From contig CAILTZ010000868.1 in NCBI GenBank assembly GCA_903837255.1, positions 1 through 6,857 of the forward strand: a stretch of 6,857 nucleotides of DNA. The letters are read 5' to 3'. This stretch comes from an uncultured Pirellula sp. GTDB lineage: Bacteria; Planctomycetota; Planctomycetia; Pirellulales; Pirellulaceae. The stretch's first letter is position 1, and every line of letters begins with the position of its first letter. Shown piece by piece: positions 1 to 6,857 of the stretch. The notes beneath the pieces are model-generated. The model made no database searches. It saw only the letters and a program-made list of their open reading frames with translations, and was not told the origin of the DNA. A program made the translations under genes and the position numbers.

Positions 1-3000
1 ACGGCGATCTGCTTGGCAAGCGTCTCGCCTGCTATCAACTCGCTGTTGGCTTGCAACGCCTCGGCCAACTGTGCACTGGTGGTCATGATCGATACCCCAA
101 TGCGGTCGGTATAATTGCACTGCCGTCGCTTGCGAAAATCCTGGATCAAACGAATCGCATCCTTGGCGATCCCGTCGCGAATCAGTTCCGGGGTCAGCTC
201 TGTATTGAGCGCCACGACACATGACTTGCCCTGTGCCGCTGCCCAGCCCTCTTTGGCACTGAGTCGGACTTGGATGTCCTGGTCATCAAGCTCCAAATCT
301 TTGCCCTCGATCGAAAGCACAATCTTGCCTGTACGGCTCATCTGGTCCATGAGCTCCGCTCCGCTTGCCGACCCAAGCATCGACTTGAGCTTGGGCAAAA
401 GCGGCCCTACGCGAGGTCCTAACTTGCGAAAATTAGGCTGCACCGAATAGGTCACAAAAGGACTCGAACCGCTGGTGTAGTGGATTTCTTTGACGTTGAG
501 CTCATCGCGGACGATGTCGTCGTGACTTCGTAACCAATCGATGTGCGAGTCGTCTGCCAGTGTCACCTCGACCCTCGAGAGGGGCTGTCGCACCTTGAGC
601 TTCGAATCCATCCGAGCCGATCGGCCTAGCGATGCGATCTGACGCAGCAAACCCATCCGCTCGTTGAGAACCGTGTCGCTTTGTGAAAAGTCGCCCGTTG
701 GGTAATCGCAAAGATGTACGCTCTGGCGTACCCCAGACAAACCACTCGAGAGATGCCCCCAGAGCGACTCGGCTAAAAACGGTGTGAAGGGTGCGATAAG
801 CTTGCTGGTCACCACCAAACACTCATAGAGGGTCCAATAGGCATCGAGCTTGTCCCGATCCTGCTTGTCCGATGACCAGTACCGAGAGCGACTGCGTCGC
901 ACGTACCAATTGCTCAGGGCATCGACAAATGCGTGGAGGGACTCGCAAGCCCCATAGCTATCGTAGCGGTCCATCTTTTCGACCGCATCGCGACAGGTCG
1001 TACCGAGTTCACTGAGGATCCAGCGATCCAGTTCGCTTCGCTCACTGATCGGGCGATACGTCTTGGCCTTGGCCAGCTCAGATGCATCCAATTGATCCAG
1101 CGCTGCGTCGATCTCCGAGGGGCCGGCAAACCCGTCGATCTCTGCATAGATCGTAAAGAAACTAAAGACGTTCCAAAGCCGAAGAATGAACTCGGGAATG
1201 CTGTCGCGAATGGCTCGCTCGGAATACAGAATCGAGTTCCAAGGAGCTTGGTTGGCAAACAGATACCAACGCAGCGCATCGGCCCCATAGCGATCAAAAA
1301 TCTCCTGAGGACTGCGGTAATTCCGCAGCTGCTTGCTCATCTTGCCCGACTTCTGAACAAAGTCCGAACCCAGTGCACCGCGAGCGTCTTCCTCGGTCAG
1401 GAAACGCTGCTTGCCATCCTTGCTCTCGTACCACTCGGCGAGCATCAAACCAAGAACGATGCAGTTCTTGAAAGGATGCGGATACTCCGTGACCTCTTGC
1501 ATCCCGGCAGCCTGAACGCCGCTTGCCTGCACACCGCTTGCCTGGACTGGCGAGGTCTGTCCTGGATGTCGACCGAAGAGCATGGTGCTAATGGCCAGCT
1601 GCGAATAGAACCATCCGCGCGTCTGATCGATGGCTTCGCTGATAAAGTCCGCTGGGAACTGAGATTCGAATTGCTCTTTGCCGGTGTGAGGGTATCCCCA
1701 CTGAGCAAAAGGCATCGCTCCGCTGTCGTACCAGCAGTCGATGACCTCGGTGACTCTTTCCATTCGAGCGCCAGGCGAATAAGGTGAGTCGTAACTAACC
1801 GCATCGATGTAGGGTTTGTGGACCTTGAGATCCTCTGCAAGCTCGGGGTTGGCCGCCTTGGCCGTGGCCCACACCTCGGTCCCTTGCAACCCCGGCTTAG
1901 CAAGCAACTCTTCGTACGAACCGATCGACTCCATCTTGCCAGTCGATTGGCAGACCCAGACCGGCAGAGGAGTTCCCCAGTAGCGTTCGCGGGACAAAGC
2001 CCAATCGACGTTGGATTCTAGGAAATTGCCAAAACGCCCAGGTCCGATATGCTCGGGCAACCATCCTATTTTGGAGTTGTTCTCCAGCATCGCATCGCGG
2101 AAGGCGGTCGTGCGGATGAACCAACTTTCGCGAGGGTATTGAATGAGAGGGTCTTGGCTTGCCCGCCAGCAGAACGGGTAGTCGTGAACATACTGCTCTT
2201 GATGCCATAGCAACCCGCGTTCGCGCAAGGATCGGCTGATCGGCCGGTCGGCATCCTTGACCCAAACACCCTGGTAATCGGGGGCCTCCGAGGTGAACTT
2301 GCCATCGGGCCCGACGGCACAGATAAGTCCCGGAGCTTGGCCCTGGGCAAACAAACCTTTCTGAGCGATCAGAACCTCATAGTCGACTTCGCCAAAGGCA
2401 GGTGCCAAGTGCACGATACCTGTTCCAGAATCGATGGTAACAAAGTCTGCATGAACCACACGCCACTGGGTGTGCTGCTGGCCACCGGCAACCAAATTGC
2501 CAACACTTGCACCGAGTTTTGAATAGTAGTAATCAAAAGGAGGCACATAGCGAAGACCGACCAGCTCGCTTCCTGCAACGGTCTTGACCACCGTCAGCTC
2601 ACGCTTGATCTTTTCGCCCAAACTCTTGACCAGATCGGCAGCCACGATGAGCGTGTCCTTGGACTCCGGGTCGGTGCAGAATGCGTACTGGATGCCTTCG
2701 TGGACAGCGGCAAATTGATTCGAGGGGAGAGTCCAGGGTGTGGTGGTCCAGACGACCAGCGAGGTATTGGGCTGATCGACCAGTGGGAATCGCACATAGA
2801 CGCTCGGGTCTGCGACTTCCCGATAACCTTGTCCGACCTCGCCTGCACTCAGCGCCGTGCCACCTTGAGCCCACCACCAAACGATCTTATGCCCTCGGTA
2901 GAGCAGACCTCGGTCGAAGAGATTTTTCAGCGACCACCAAACGCTTTCGACATAGCTTTGATGGTAGGTCACATAAGCTTCCGAGAGATCGATCCAAAAG

Positions 3001-3416
3001 CCGAGCCTCTCGGTGACTCGTTCCCATTCCTGCATGTAGCGCCAGACGCTCTGTTGGCATTTTGCGATGAACGGTTCGACACCGAATTTTTCGATCTCTT
3101 CTTTGGAATGGATCCCGAGCTCTTTGCAGACCTCGACTTCCACTGGCAGGCCGTGGGTATCCCAGCCAGCCTTGCGATTGCACCAGTAGCCTCGCATAGT
3201 GCGGTAGCGAGGGAAGAGGTCTTTGATGGCGCGGGTAAGGCAGTGGCCGGGGTGGGGCAGACCGTTGGCCGTCGGTGGCCCTTCATAGAATACAAACGGT
3301 TTCGATCCCTGCCTTAGCAACAACGACTTTTTATAAATGTCGTTGTCTTTCCAGAACTTGAGAATCGATTCTTCTTGCTTGGGGAACTTGACGTCGGTCT
3401 TTACAGCTCGAAACAT
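1..3416 (-). CDS. ileS: isoleucyl-tRNA synthetase, type 2 (IleRS), C-terminal end beyond the window
   Basis: Class I synthetase that charges tRNA-Ile with isoleucine in the cytoplasm. My reading of the minus strand from the ATG at 3416 is open to position 1 (about 1138 codons). Visible landmarks in order: HxGH signature as HPGH (residues 55-58, after [12 protein letters not shown]); editing (CP1) motifs [11 protein letters not shown] (223-233) and [15 protein letters not shown] (332-346, keeping the Asp expected for editing); [21 protein letters not shown] (561-566); KMSKQ for the KMSKS loop (692-696); and [12 protein letters not shown] in the anticodon-binding region. The wording of these motifs matches the eukaryote-like type 2 enzymes rather than the E. 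coli type. Oddities are [11 protein letters not shown] (180-190) where relatives usually carry a CPxC-type sequence, and an in-frame pentapeptide repeat at 624-638. The start is supported by GGTGAG six bases upstream. The visible C-terminus resembles the end of the family, so only a short tail should be missing. Confidence 0.97.
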   Translation of the reverse strand, partial: MFRAVKTDVKFPKQEESILKFWKDNDIYKKSLLLRQGSKPFVFYEGPPTANGLPHPGHCLTRAIKDLFPRYRTMRGYWCNRKAGWDTHGLPVEVEVCKELGIHSKEEIEKFGVEPFIAKCQQSVWRYMQEWERVTERLGFWIDLSEAYVTYHQSYVESVWWSLKNLFDRGLLYRGHKIVWWWAQGGTALSAGEVGQGYREVADPSVYVRFPLVDQPNTSLVVWTTTPWTLPSNQFAAVHEGIQYAFCTDPESKDTLIVAADLVKSLGEKIKRELTVVKTVAGSELVGLRYVPPFDYYYSKLGASVGNLVAGGQQHTQWRVVHADFVTIDSGTGIVHLAPAFGEVDYEVLIAQKGLFAQGQAPGLICAVGPDGKFTSEAPDYQGVWVKDADRPISRSLRERGLLWHQEQYVHDYPFCWRASQDPLIQYPRESWFIRTTAFRDAMLENNSKIGWLPEHIGPGRFGNFLESNVDWALSRERYWGTPLPVWVCQSTGKMESIGSYEELLAKPGLQGTEVWATAKAANPELAEDLKVHKPYIDAVSYDSPYSPGARMERVTEVIDCWYDSGAMPFAQWGYPHTGKEQFESQFPADFISEAIDQTRGWFYSQLAISTMLFGRHPGQTSPVQASGVQASGVQAAGMQEVTEYPHPFKNCIVLGLMLAEWYESKDGKQRFLTEEDARGALGSDFVQKSGKMSKQLRNYRSPQEIFDRYGADALRWYLFANQAPWNSILYSERAIRDSIPEFILRLWNVFSFFTIYAEIDGFAGPSEIDAALDQLDASELAKAKTYRPISERSELDRWILSELGTTCRDAVEKMDRYDSYGACESLHAFVDALSNWYVRRSRSRYWSSDKQDRDKLDAYWTLYECLVVTSKLIAPFTPFLAESLWGHLSSGLSGVRQSVHLCDYPTGDFSQSDTVLNERMGLLRQIASLGRSARMDSKLKVRQPLSRVEVTLADDSHIDWLRSHDDIVRDELNVKEIHYTSGSSPFVTYSVQPNFRKLGPRVGPLLPKLKSMLGSASGAELMDQMSRTGKIVLSIEGKDLELDDQDIQVRLSAKEGWAAAQGKSCVVALNTELTPELIRDGIAKDAIRLIQDFRKRRQCNYTDRIGVSIMTTSAQLAEALQANSELIAGETLAKQIA
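1503..1547 (-). repeat. in-frame 15-bp tandem repeat within ileS (three units)
   Basis: Read on the ileS coding strand, three consecutive 15-bp units start at 1547, 1532 and 1517 and encode [10 protein letters not shown] and VQAAG (residues 624-638). A partial fourth unit (MQE) follows. Units 1 and 2 differ at only two bases. The array sits in a segment of about 25 residues between MLFG and PFKNCIVLG, two stretches that are close together in ordinary type 2 IleRS. It resembles the intergenic array at 4907-4946 in period, orientation and encoded pentapeptide pattern. Confidence 0.85.
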
Positions 3417-3419
3417 CGA

Positions 3420-3836
3420 TTACTCACCGTCGGGGAACTCGATTGGGTTGCCGGCTTCGTCCACATCGTTGTCGATATCTTCAGCGTCGGGGTGACCTTC
3501 GAGCATCCCATCGTCAGCTGGCTCGATTTGGTACTCGTCTTCGAGTTCCTCCTCAAAGTCGTCGTCGAAGTCGTCGTCGAAATCCTCTTCGTCGAAATCA
3601 TCAAAAGGATCCGGTTCGTCGTCTTCTCGCTCGGGAGTGGCTTCCTCGGGAAGATCATCCTCTTCGGTATCGTCATCATCGCCCCAGGAAGCTCGAACCA
3701 CAGGACGCTTGGGCAACGGATCGGCCGAGGAGGTTTTCAGGGCCGCTTCGAACCAATCATCTAAACCAGCCAAATCCGGGCCAGCCAGTTCCGGGGTGCG
3801 CAAGTCCGCTTCTCGTTGGTCAAGCGTCTGGTTCAT
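3420..3836 (-). CDS. highly acidic small protein of unknown function, upstream of ileS
   Basis: A 138-residue protein that I do not recognise. Residues 1-50 form an ordinary segment containing a possible short helix (LAGLDDWFEAALK, 22-34). From residue 53 it becomes extremely acidic: 37 of residues 53-109 are Asp or Glu, with iterated F-D-D-D units around 86-94. There is no signal peptide, membrane segment or cysteine motif, so it is probably cytoplasmic and largely disordered. The stop codon lies 3 bp before the ileS start, and its last codons contain the ileS ribosome-binding site, so the two are almost certainly co-transcribed and perhaps translationally coupled. I chose the ATG at 3836. 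An upstream in-frame TTG at 3920 would give 166 residues, but that extension runs through the promoter-like region. No strong Shine-Dalgarno precedes 3836. Any role, such as nucleic-acid mimicry or chaperoning, would be a guess. Confidence 0.78.
   Translation of the reverse strand: MNQTLDQREADLRTPELAGPDLAGLDDWFEAALKTSSADPLPKRPVVRASWGDDDDTEEDDLPEEATPEREDDEPDPFDDFDEEDFDDDFDDDFEEELEDEYQIEPADDGMLEGHPDAEDIDNDVDEAGNPIEFPDGE
3423..3428 (-). promoter_or_regulatory. ribosome-binding site of ileS
   Basis: GGTGAG on the minus strand lies six bases before the ileS ATG. It sits in the last codons of the acidic gene, directly before that gene's TAA. This fixes the ileS start and suggests translational coupling between the two genes. 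Confidence 0.65.
3555..3606 (-). repeat. low-complexity Asp-codon repeat in the acidic gene
   Basis: On the coding strand, GAC/GAT/GAA triplets interspersed with TTT/TTC give near-identical 12-base units encoding F-D-D-D. The stretch is prone to slippage in multiples of three and probably varies in length between strains. Confidence 0.6.
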
Positions 3837-3902
3837 GAAGACAGAGTCCGAAGATTTTGAGTGGAAAGGTATCGGGCCAGAACAGAGGTTCCAGGCCGGA
3901 AA

Positions 3903-3936
3903 ATAGTAGGTTGGCGACAAGTCGCCTGCCTGTCAA
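3903..3936 (-). promoter_or_regulatory. possible promoter of the acidic gene and ileS operon
   Basis: On the minus strand a perfect TTGACA (3936-3931) is followed after 22 bp by TACTAT (3908-3903), about 67 bases before the acidic gene's ATG. The spacer is longer than the usual 17 bp and contains the inverted repeat at 3913-3926. A long spacer with a central palindrome resembles promoters controlled by DNA-distorting activators of the MerR type. The -10 match is only four of six, so this is tentative. Confidence 0.3.
3913..3926. repeat. 14-bp inverted repeat (possible operator or dispersed palindrome)
   Basis: GGCGAC-AA-GTCGCC is a perfect 6-bp inverted repeat around a 2-bp centre, located in the divergent intergenic region. 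It could be an operator between the two transcription units, or a copy of a short repetitive palindrome. The window cannot tell these apart. Confidence 0.45.
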
Positions 3937-4071
3937 CCGCCGATAGGCTTTCGGAGGAGAAACTGGAATCCAAGAAAATAATCCCAAGTGGACAAGATTT
4001 CGAAAACCTGTGCGAAATGCTTCCTAGGCTCGCGTTTTTGCGATGCAACGATTTGTACGGTTTTCCACAGT

Positions 4072-4076
4072 AGGGG
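4072..4076 (+). promoter_or_regulatory. ribosome-binding site of the coiled-coil gene
   Basis: AGGGG lies eight bases before the ATG at 4085. It favours that start over the in-frame ATG at 4043, which would put 14 extra residues in front of a typical positively charged, hydrophobic membrane signal. Confidence 0.6.
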
Positions 4077-4084
4077 TTATTGCA

Positions 4085-4906
4085 ATGTTCAAGAAAATTT
4101 TGCTCGGTTCGGCGTTGACAGCTGCCGCAGGGGGCCTCCTGTTGGGGACCTCGGCTTATAGCTATCTCAAAACGGGAGTCCACTCCCTGCGTGACTCGGT
4201 CAAGGATCAGATCCCCATCGAGGTCGAGATCAAGCGGGCTCGGGAGCTCATTGGGGACCTGAAGCCTGAGATTGCAAACAATCTCAAGCATATCGCTCGC
4301 GAAGAGGTCGATGTGGCCAAATTGCAGCGAGAAGTTTCTGCGAAACAAGCTTCGGTGACCAGGTCCAAGGATGCGATTCTCAAACTCAAGGACGATCTCC
4401 AAAGCGGCGTTCGCTATGTGACTTACCAAGGAAAGAAGTACAGCATCGACCAAGTCCGCCAGGACTTGGCCGACCGGTTCAAGCATCATCAAACGCTCGA
4501 GGCAACCTCGGAAAAGCTTGCGAAAATCCTCGATGCTCGCGAGCGAAATCTCGTGGCCGCTCGACGCAAGCTCGACGAGATGCTCGCTGCCAAGCGGGAA
4601 CTGGAAGTCCAAGTCGAGAACTTGCAAGCTCGATTGACGATGGTCGAAGTCGCGCAAGCTGGTAGCCAGTTCGCCGTCGATGACGGAGCGATCGGGCAAG
4701 TTCGCCAAGCTCTCGATGAGATCGCCACCCGAATCGATGTGGCTGAGAAACTCGCCAGCGGCATGGACGCTATCGGCTCGGTCCCCGTCGAACCGTCGGT
4801 CCAATCCGAAGACCTCGTTGAACGAATCTCCGAATACTTCCAGGACGATGCCTCGGGTGCCAAGACCTCTTCGGAGGTCGAACACTTGGCAGATCTTCCC
4901 CTGTAA
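4085..4906 (+). CDS. signal-anchored coiled-coil protein, conserved hypothetical
   Basis: A 273-residue protein without a named family. The N-terminus (MFKK, then a hydrophobic stretch at about 5-24, with TSA before YSYLK) is a signal peptide or uncleaved membrane anchor, so the rest probably lies outside the cytoplasmic membrane. The body is helical and heptad-like in two blocks, about 45-107 and 124-190. They are separated by a short segment with Tyr and Gly (GVRYVTYQGKKYS, 108-120), which looks like a hairpin turn. A third helical stretch follows at about 202-226, and then an acidic tail ends in LADLPL. I have the impression that proteins of this layout recur in planctomycetes, but I cannot verify this here. 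It starts a rightward set with the FHA-like and kinase genes. A scaffold or envelope-stress role is possible but unproven. The start at 4085 is supported by AGGGG upstream. Confidence 0.85.
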   Translation: MFKKILLGSALTAAAGGLLLGTSAYSYLKTGVHSLRDSVKDQIPIEVEIKRARELIGDLKPEIANNLKHIAREEVDVAKLQREVSAKQASVTRSKDAILKLKDDLQSGVRYVTYQGKKYSIDQVRQDLADRFKHHQTLEATSEKLAKILDARERNLVAARRKLDEMLAAKRELEVQVENLQARLTMVEVAQAGSQFAVDDGAIGQVRQALDEIATRIDVAEKLASGMDAIGSVPVEPSVQSEDLVERISEYFQDDASGAKTSSEVEHLADLPL

Positions 4907-4946
4907 GCATGCCCGATTGATGCATGCCCGATTGCTGCATGCCCGA
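4907..4946 (-). repeat. intergenic 15-bp tandem repeat directly after the coiled-coil gene
   Basis: Beginning one base after the TAA, the core GCATGCCCGA recurs three times with a 15-bp period (4907, 4922 and 4937). Full units on the minus strand are 4925-4911 and 4940-4926 and differ at one base. Read on the minus strand in one frame they would encode MHQSG and MQQSG, the same pentapeptide pattern (hydrophobic-Q-x-S-G) as the ileS array at 1503-1547. No gene appears to use this reading here. Confidence 0.85.
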
Positions 4947-5002
4947 GAATTCGACCTGAGTTTTCACTGTATCCCTAGACGGATCGACCGATTCGTTTCA
5001 TC

Positions 5003-5653
5003 ATGAACCGAATATTCTTGTTCCAAAAACCATCCCCAGTGCGTCCGATGCCCAAACCCAAGATACTCTGGATCGACGGTGTCGGAAGCTATGCGATGTG
5101 CGACTCAGATGAAGTCTCGGTTGGACAAGCTTATCCGGGGAACGATGTCGATCTGGCGATCCGTGGGGATATCAGCCGAAAAGCCTGCATCATCCGGCGC
5201 AAAGGTGAAGATCATTTGATCCAACCTTTTCAGACCATCAGCATCGACGGTCAAAACTTAGAACGACCAGCGCTATTGCGATCGGGTTGCATCCTCAAGA
5301 TCGGCGATCGAGTGGAGCTGCGCTACACGCGGCCAACGCTCCTAAGTGGCACGGCGCGGTTGGAGTTGGTTTCGAGCCATCGATGGCAGGGGGTCCTAAG
5401 TGCCGCGATTCTGCTCGGCGACTCGCTCATCATCGGCCCGGACCCTCAGTCGCACGTGATCTGCCAAGCCCCTCGAGGGATCGACTGGCAAGGTCGGTTC
5501 CTGTGGTTTCGGCAAGCCGACGGGTGGATGTGCAAAGGGGTCGACTGCCCAGGATTGGCCGTCGGAGAAAATCCAGTTAGCGCCCCATTTAAGCTGGAAA
5601 CTGGCCTAAGAGTCCAATCGGATGTGGCCAGTTGGACCCTCACGGACCTTTAA
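5003..5653 (+). CDS. tandem degenerate FHA-like protein
   Basis: A 216-residue protein, or 201 residues if translation begins at the in-frame ATG at 5048, where the conserved-looking sequence (MPKPKILWIDG) starts. Neither start has a clear Shine-Dalgarno. Residues about 21-111 have the strand pattern of a forkhead-associated (FHA) domain: VSVGQ (38-42) for the GR turn, DISRKACIIRR (56-66) for the SRxHA segment, IDGQN (81-85) for the NG loop, then LRSGCILKIGDRVELRY (92-108). The Arg of GR is Gln here, and the His of SxxH is Ala. Residues about 130-216 repeat the pattern more weakly (LLGDSLIIG, 137-145; FKLETGLRVQSD near the end). FHA domains bind phosphothreonine peptides. Here the key residues are partly lost, so binding is uncertain. 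There is no signal or membrane segment. A protein kinase gene follows immediately, a common pairing. Confidence 0.75.
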   Translation: MNRIFLFQKPSPVRPMPKPKILWIDGVGSYAMCDSDEVSVGQAYPGNDVDLAIRGDISRKACIIRRKGEDHLIQPFQTISIDGQNLERPALLRSGCILKIGDRVELRYTRPTLLSGTARLELVSSHRWQGVLSAAILLGDSLIIGPDPQSHVICQAPRGIDWQGRFLWFRQADGWMCKGVDCPGLAVGENPVSAPFKLETGLRVQSDVASWTLTDL

Positions 5654-5815
5654 AAGTCCAAGTTCCCGAGTTGTTTTGCCGAGTAGTCGGGCCTTGAAGT
5701 GGCCTCGGCACTCGACACCCTGGCCCAATCGACCAAAATGATGTTCACCAAAAAACTTTTCCGCCCATCGAGCCCTTTGACTATCAAACCGGTAATGGAA
5801 CGCCAAGGTGCTGCG
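5654..5815. other. gap between the FHA-like and kinase genes with a small inverted repeat
   Basis: A 162-bp stretch. TGCCGAG (5677-5683) and CTCGGCA (5704-5710) form a 7-bp inverted repeat with a 20-base loop. No run of T follows, so it is not a convincing intrinsic terminator. The kinase frame is open back to 5687, and in-frame ATGs at 5738, 5741 and 5795 could extend the kinase into this gap. Confidence 0.35.
5805..5810 (+). promoter_or_regulatory. ribosome-binding site of the kinase gene
   Basis: AAGGTG ends five bases before the ATG at 5816. It is the best Shine-Dalgarno among the candidate starts and decides the start chosen. Confidence 0.5.
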
Positions 5816-6857
5816 ATGAAATTTCAATATGGAAACGGAGAGAGCCCCCTGGAAGGGTATGTCATCCGTCGCGGCGTGGGCATCGGGGGCTTCGGCGAAG
5901 TTTATTTCGCCGAAAGCGATTCAGGCAAAGAAGTCGCACTCAAGCGTATCCAGAAGAATCTCGACGTCGAAATGCGCGGTGTGCGCCACTGCTTGAACCT
6001 TCGGCACTCCAACCTGGTAGCTATCTACGACATCCGCTACGACGACGACCAGCAAGGCTGGATCGTCATGGAGTTCATCGAAGGCGAATCGCTCCGCGAT
6101 CATCTAGATCGCAGCACCGATCCGGCCGCCGGCCCAATTCACTCCTTCGAGCAAGGCAAAGCAGAGCGAGTACTGCCAGTCTTTGCCCAAATCGTCGCCG
6201 GGATGACTTATCTGCATGATCAAGGAATCGTGCACCGTGATTTAAAGCCTGCGAATATTTTCCTCGAAAAGGGCTTGGCCAAAATCGGCGACTACGGGCT
6301 CTCGAAGTACATCAGCGCTTCGCGTCGCGCTGGCCAAACCGAAAGCGTCGGAACCTTTCACTACATGGCCCCGGAGATCGGCAAGGGGGAATACGGCAAG
6401 GAGATTGACGTCTATTCGATGGGGATCATCCTCTACGAAATGCTCACCGGCACGGTCCCCTTCGATGGAGAGAGCACCCAAGAAATCTTGCTCAAACACC
6501 TGACGGCCGATCCGGATCTTTCGATGCTCCCCTCGGGCTTGGACCACGTGATCGGCAAGTGCCTAGCCAAAAACCCCGCGGCGCGATACCGCGATGGTCG
6601 CGATTTGCTTCACGATCTTGGTTATGAATTGACGGCAGCGGGTTTCGTCGCGCCTCGTTTTGCGAATAATAAGGCTTCGGGAACTTCGTCCTTCAAGGGA
6701 TCCAATGGATCGGCACAAGCCTCAGCCCGCAAACCTCTATCGTCATCAGAGCGCATCAATGCTTTTTTTTCAATAGGGATCGATGGCCATCGCGCCATGC
6801 TCGAACGAGAACCGATCTATCAGCAACTCCGAGCCGTGTGGAGGAACGTAACCAAGC
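5816..6857 (+). CDS. Hanks-type serine/threonine protein kinase, C-terminal end beyond the window
   Basis: 347 codons are visible and the frame is still open at the window edge. The kinase domain fills about residues 14-270. It has a glycine loop GVGIGGFGEV (20-29), VALK with the ATP-binding Lys43, catalytic loop HRDLKPAN (140-147, Asp142), metal-binding DYG in place of DFG (159-161), GTFHYMAPE (179-187), DVYSMG (198-203) and the late Arg257 in NPAARYRD. All catalytic residues are present, so it should be an active kinase transferring phosphate from ATP to Ser/Thr. The HRD Arg and a short activation segment suggest control by phosphorylation. After the domain comes a Ser/Gly/Ala-rich linker (about 284-312) and a segment of unknown type, and a membrane helix may follow outside the window. 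The start at 5816 is chosen for its AAGGTG; 5741 or 5795 would lengthen the N-terminus. It follows the FHA-like gene by 162 bp on the same strand. Confidence 0.95.
   Translation, partial: MKFQYGNGESPLEGYVIRRGVGIGGFGEVYFAESDSGKEVALKRIQKNLDVEMRGVRHCLNLRHSNLVAIYDIRYDDDQQGWIVMEFIEGESLRDHLDRSTDPAAGPIHSFEQGKAERVLPVFAQIVAGMTYLHDQGIVHRDLKPANIFLEKGLAKIGDYGLSKYISASRRAGQTESVGTFHYMAPEIGKGEYGKEIDVYSMGIILYEMLTGTVPFDGESTQEILLKHLTADPDLSMLPSGLDHVIGKCLAKNPAARYRDGRDLLHDLGYELTAAGFVAPRFANNKASGTSSFKGSNGSAQASARKPLSSSERINAFFSIGIDGHRAMLEREPIYQQLRAVWRNVTK

Larger units (their letters stand above)
3837..4084. other. divergent intergenic region
   Basis: A 248-bp gap between the leftward acidic gene/ileS pair and the rightward coiled-coil gene, so promoters for both directions should lie here. 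I see a 14-bp inverted repeat and promoter-like hexamers for the leftward operon. I see no convincing promoter for the rightward gene. A 70-codon open frame at 3861-4073 (+) has no supporting start signal or recognisable sequence and is not called. Confidence 0.6.

Noticed and set aside
933..1787. 284-codon open frame on the plus strand opposite ileS
   Set aside because: It lies entirely antisense to conserved IleRS sequence, including the KMSKS loop, and its translation resembles no protein I know.
3861..4073. 70-codon plus-strand open frame in the divergent intergenic region
   Set aside because: It has no ribosome-binding site at its ATG and overlaps promoter-like sequence. A GGAGGA at 3953-3958 has no ATG or in-frame GTG at suitable distance.
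3833..4885. 350-codon open frame on the minus strand opposite the coiled-coil gene
   Set aside because: It is antisense to a gene with a good ribosome-binding site, a signal sequence and clear heptad pattern. Its translation has no recognisable domain and runs through the divergent promoter region. It is a codon-bias shadow.
4770..4967. Minus-strand open frame reading the intergenic repeat as MQQSGMHQSG
   Set aside because: The remainder is antisense to the end of the coiled-coil gene and has no start signal. The repeat reading is noted only as resemblance to the ileS array.
5644..5659. Imperfect palindrome GGACCTTTAAAAGTCC around the stop of the FHA-like gene as a terminator
   Set aside because: The arms are short and AT-rich in the centre, there is no usable loop and no T-run follows. 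It is probably chance.
1..6857. CRISPR array, tRNA, rRNA, insertion sequence or phage genes
   Set aside because: No direct repeats with spacers, no cloverleaf-like sequence, no transposase or phage-like product and no terminal inverted repeats were seen. The only tandem repeats are the 15-bp arrays and the Asp-codon run.

Overview
The window looks like planctomycete chromosome, most likely from the Pirellulaceae (Rhodopirellula/Blastopirellula-like). This is inferred from moderate GC content, an eukaryote-like (type 2) isoleucyl-tRNA synthetase, and a Hanks-type protein kinase beside an FHA-like protein and a membrane-anchored coiled-coil protein. No marker such as rRNA is present to confirm the lineage.

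Minus strand, 1-3836: a two-gene operon reading leftwards. A small, extremely acidic protein of unknown function (3836 to 3420) is followed after 3 bp by ileS (3416 to the window edge). The ileS ribosome-binding site lies inside the end of the acidic gene, which suggests translational coupling. The ileS reading frame is open along its whole visible length (about 1138 codons), and only a short C-terminal tail is missing.

Middle, 3837-4084: a 248-bp divergent intergenic region with no convincing gene. It holds a 14-bp inverted repeat and promoter-like hexamers pointing towards the acidic gene and ileS.

Plus strand, 4085-6857: three co-directional genes. They are a signal-anchored coiled-coil protein (4085-4906), a protein with what appear to be two tandem degenerate FHA-like folds (about 5003-5653), and a serine/threonine protein kinase (5816 to beyond the window end). 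Their order suggests an envelope-linked phosphorylation module, but that is inferred from adjacency only.

The most unusual signal is a 15-bp tandem repeat present twice in the same orientation. One copy is in frame inside ileS, just upstream of the KMSKS-type loop, where it encodes V-Q-A-(S/A)-G pentapeptides. The other starts directly after the stop codon of the coiled-coil gene, where the same strand would read M-(Q/H)-Q-S-G. This looks like a dispersed mini-repeat family able to insert into genes without breaking frame. No complete new defence or mobile system is visible.
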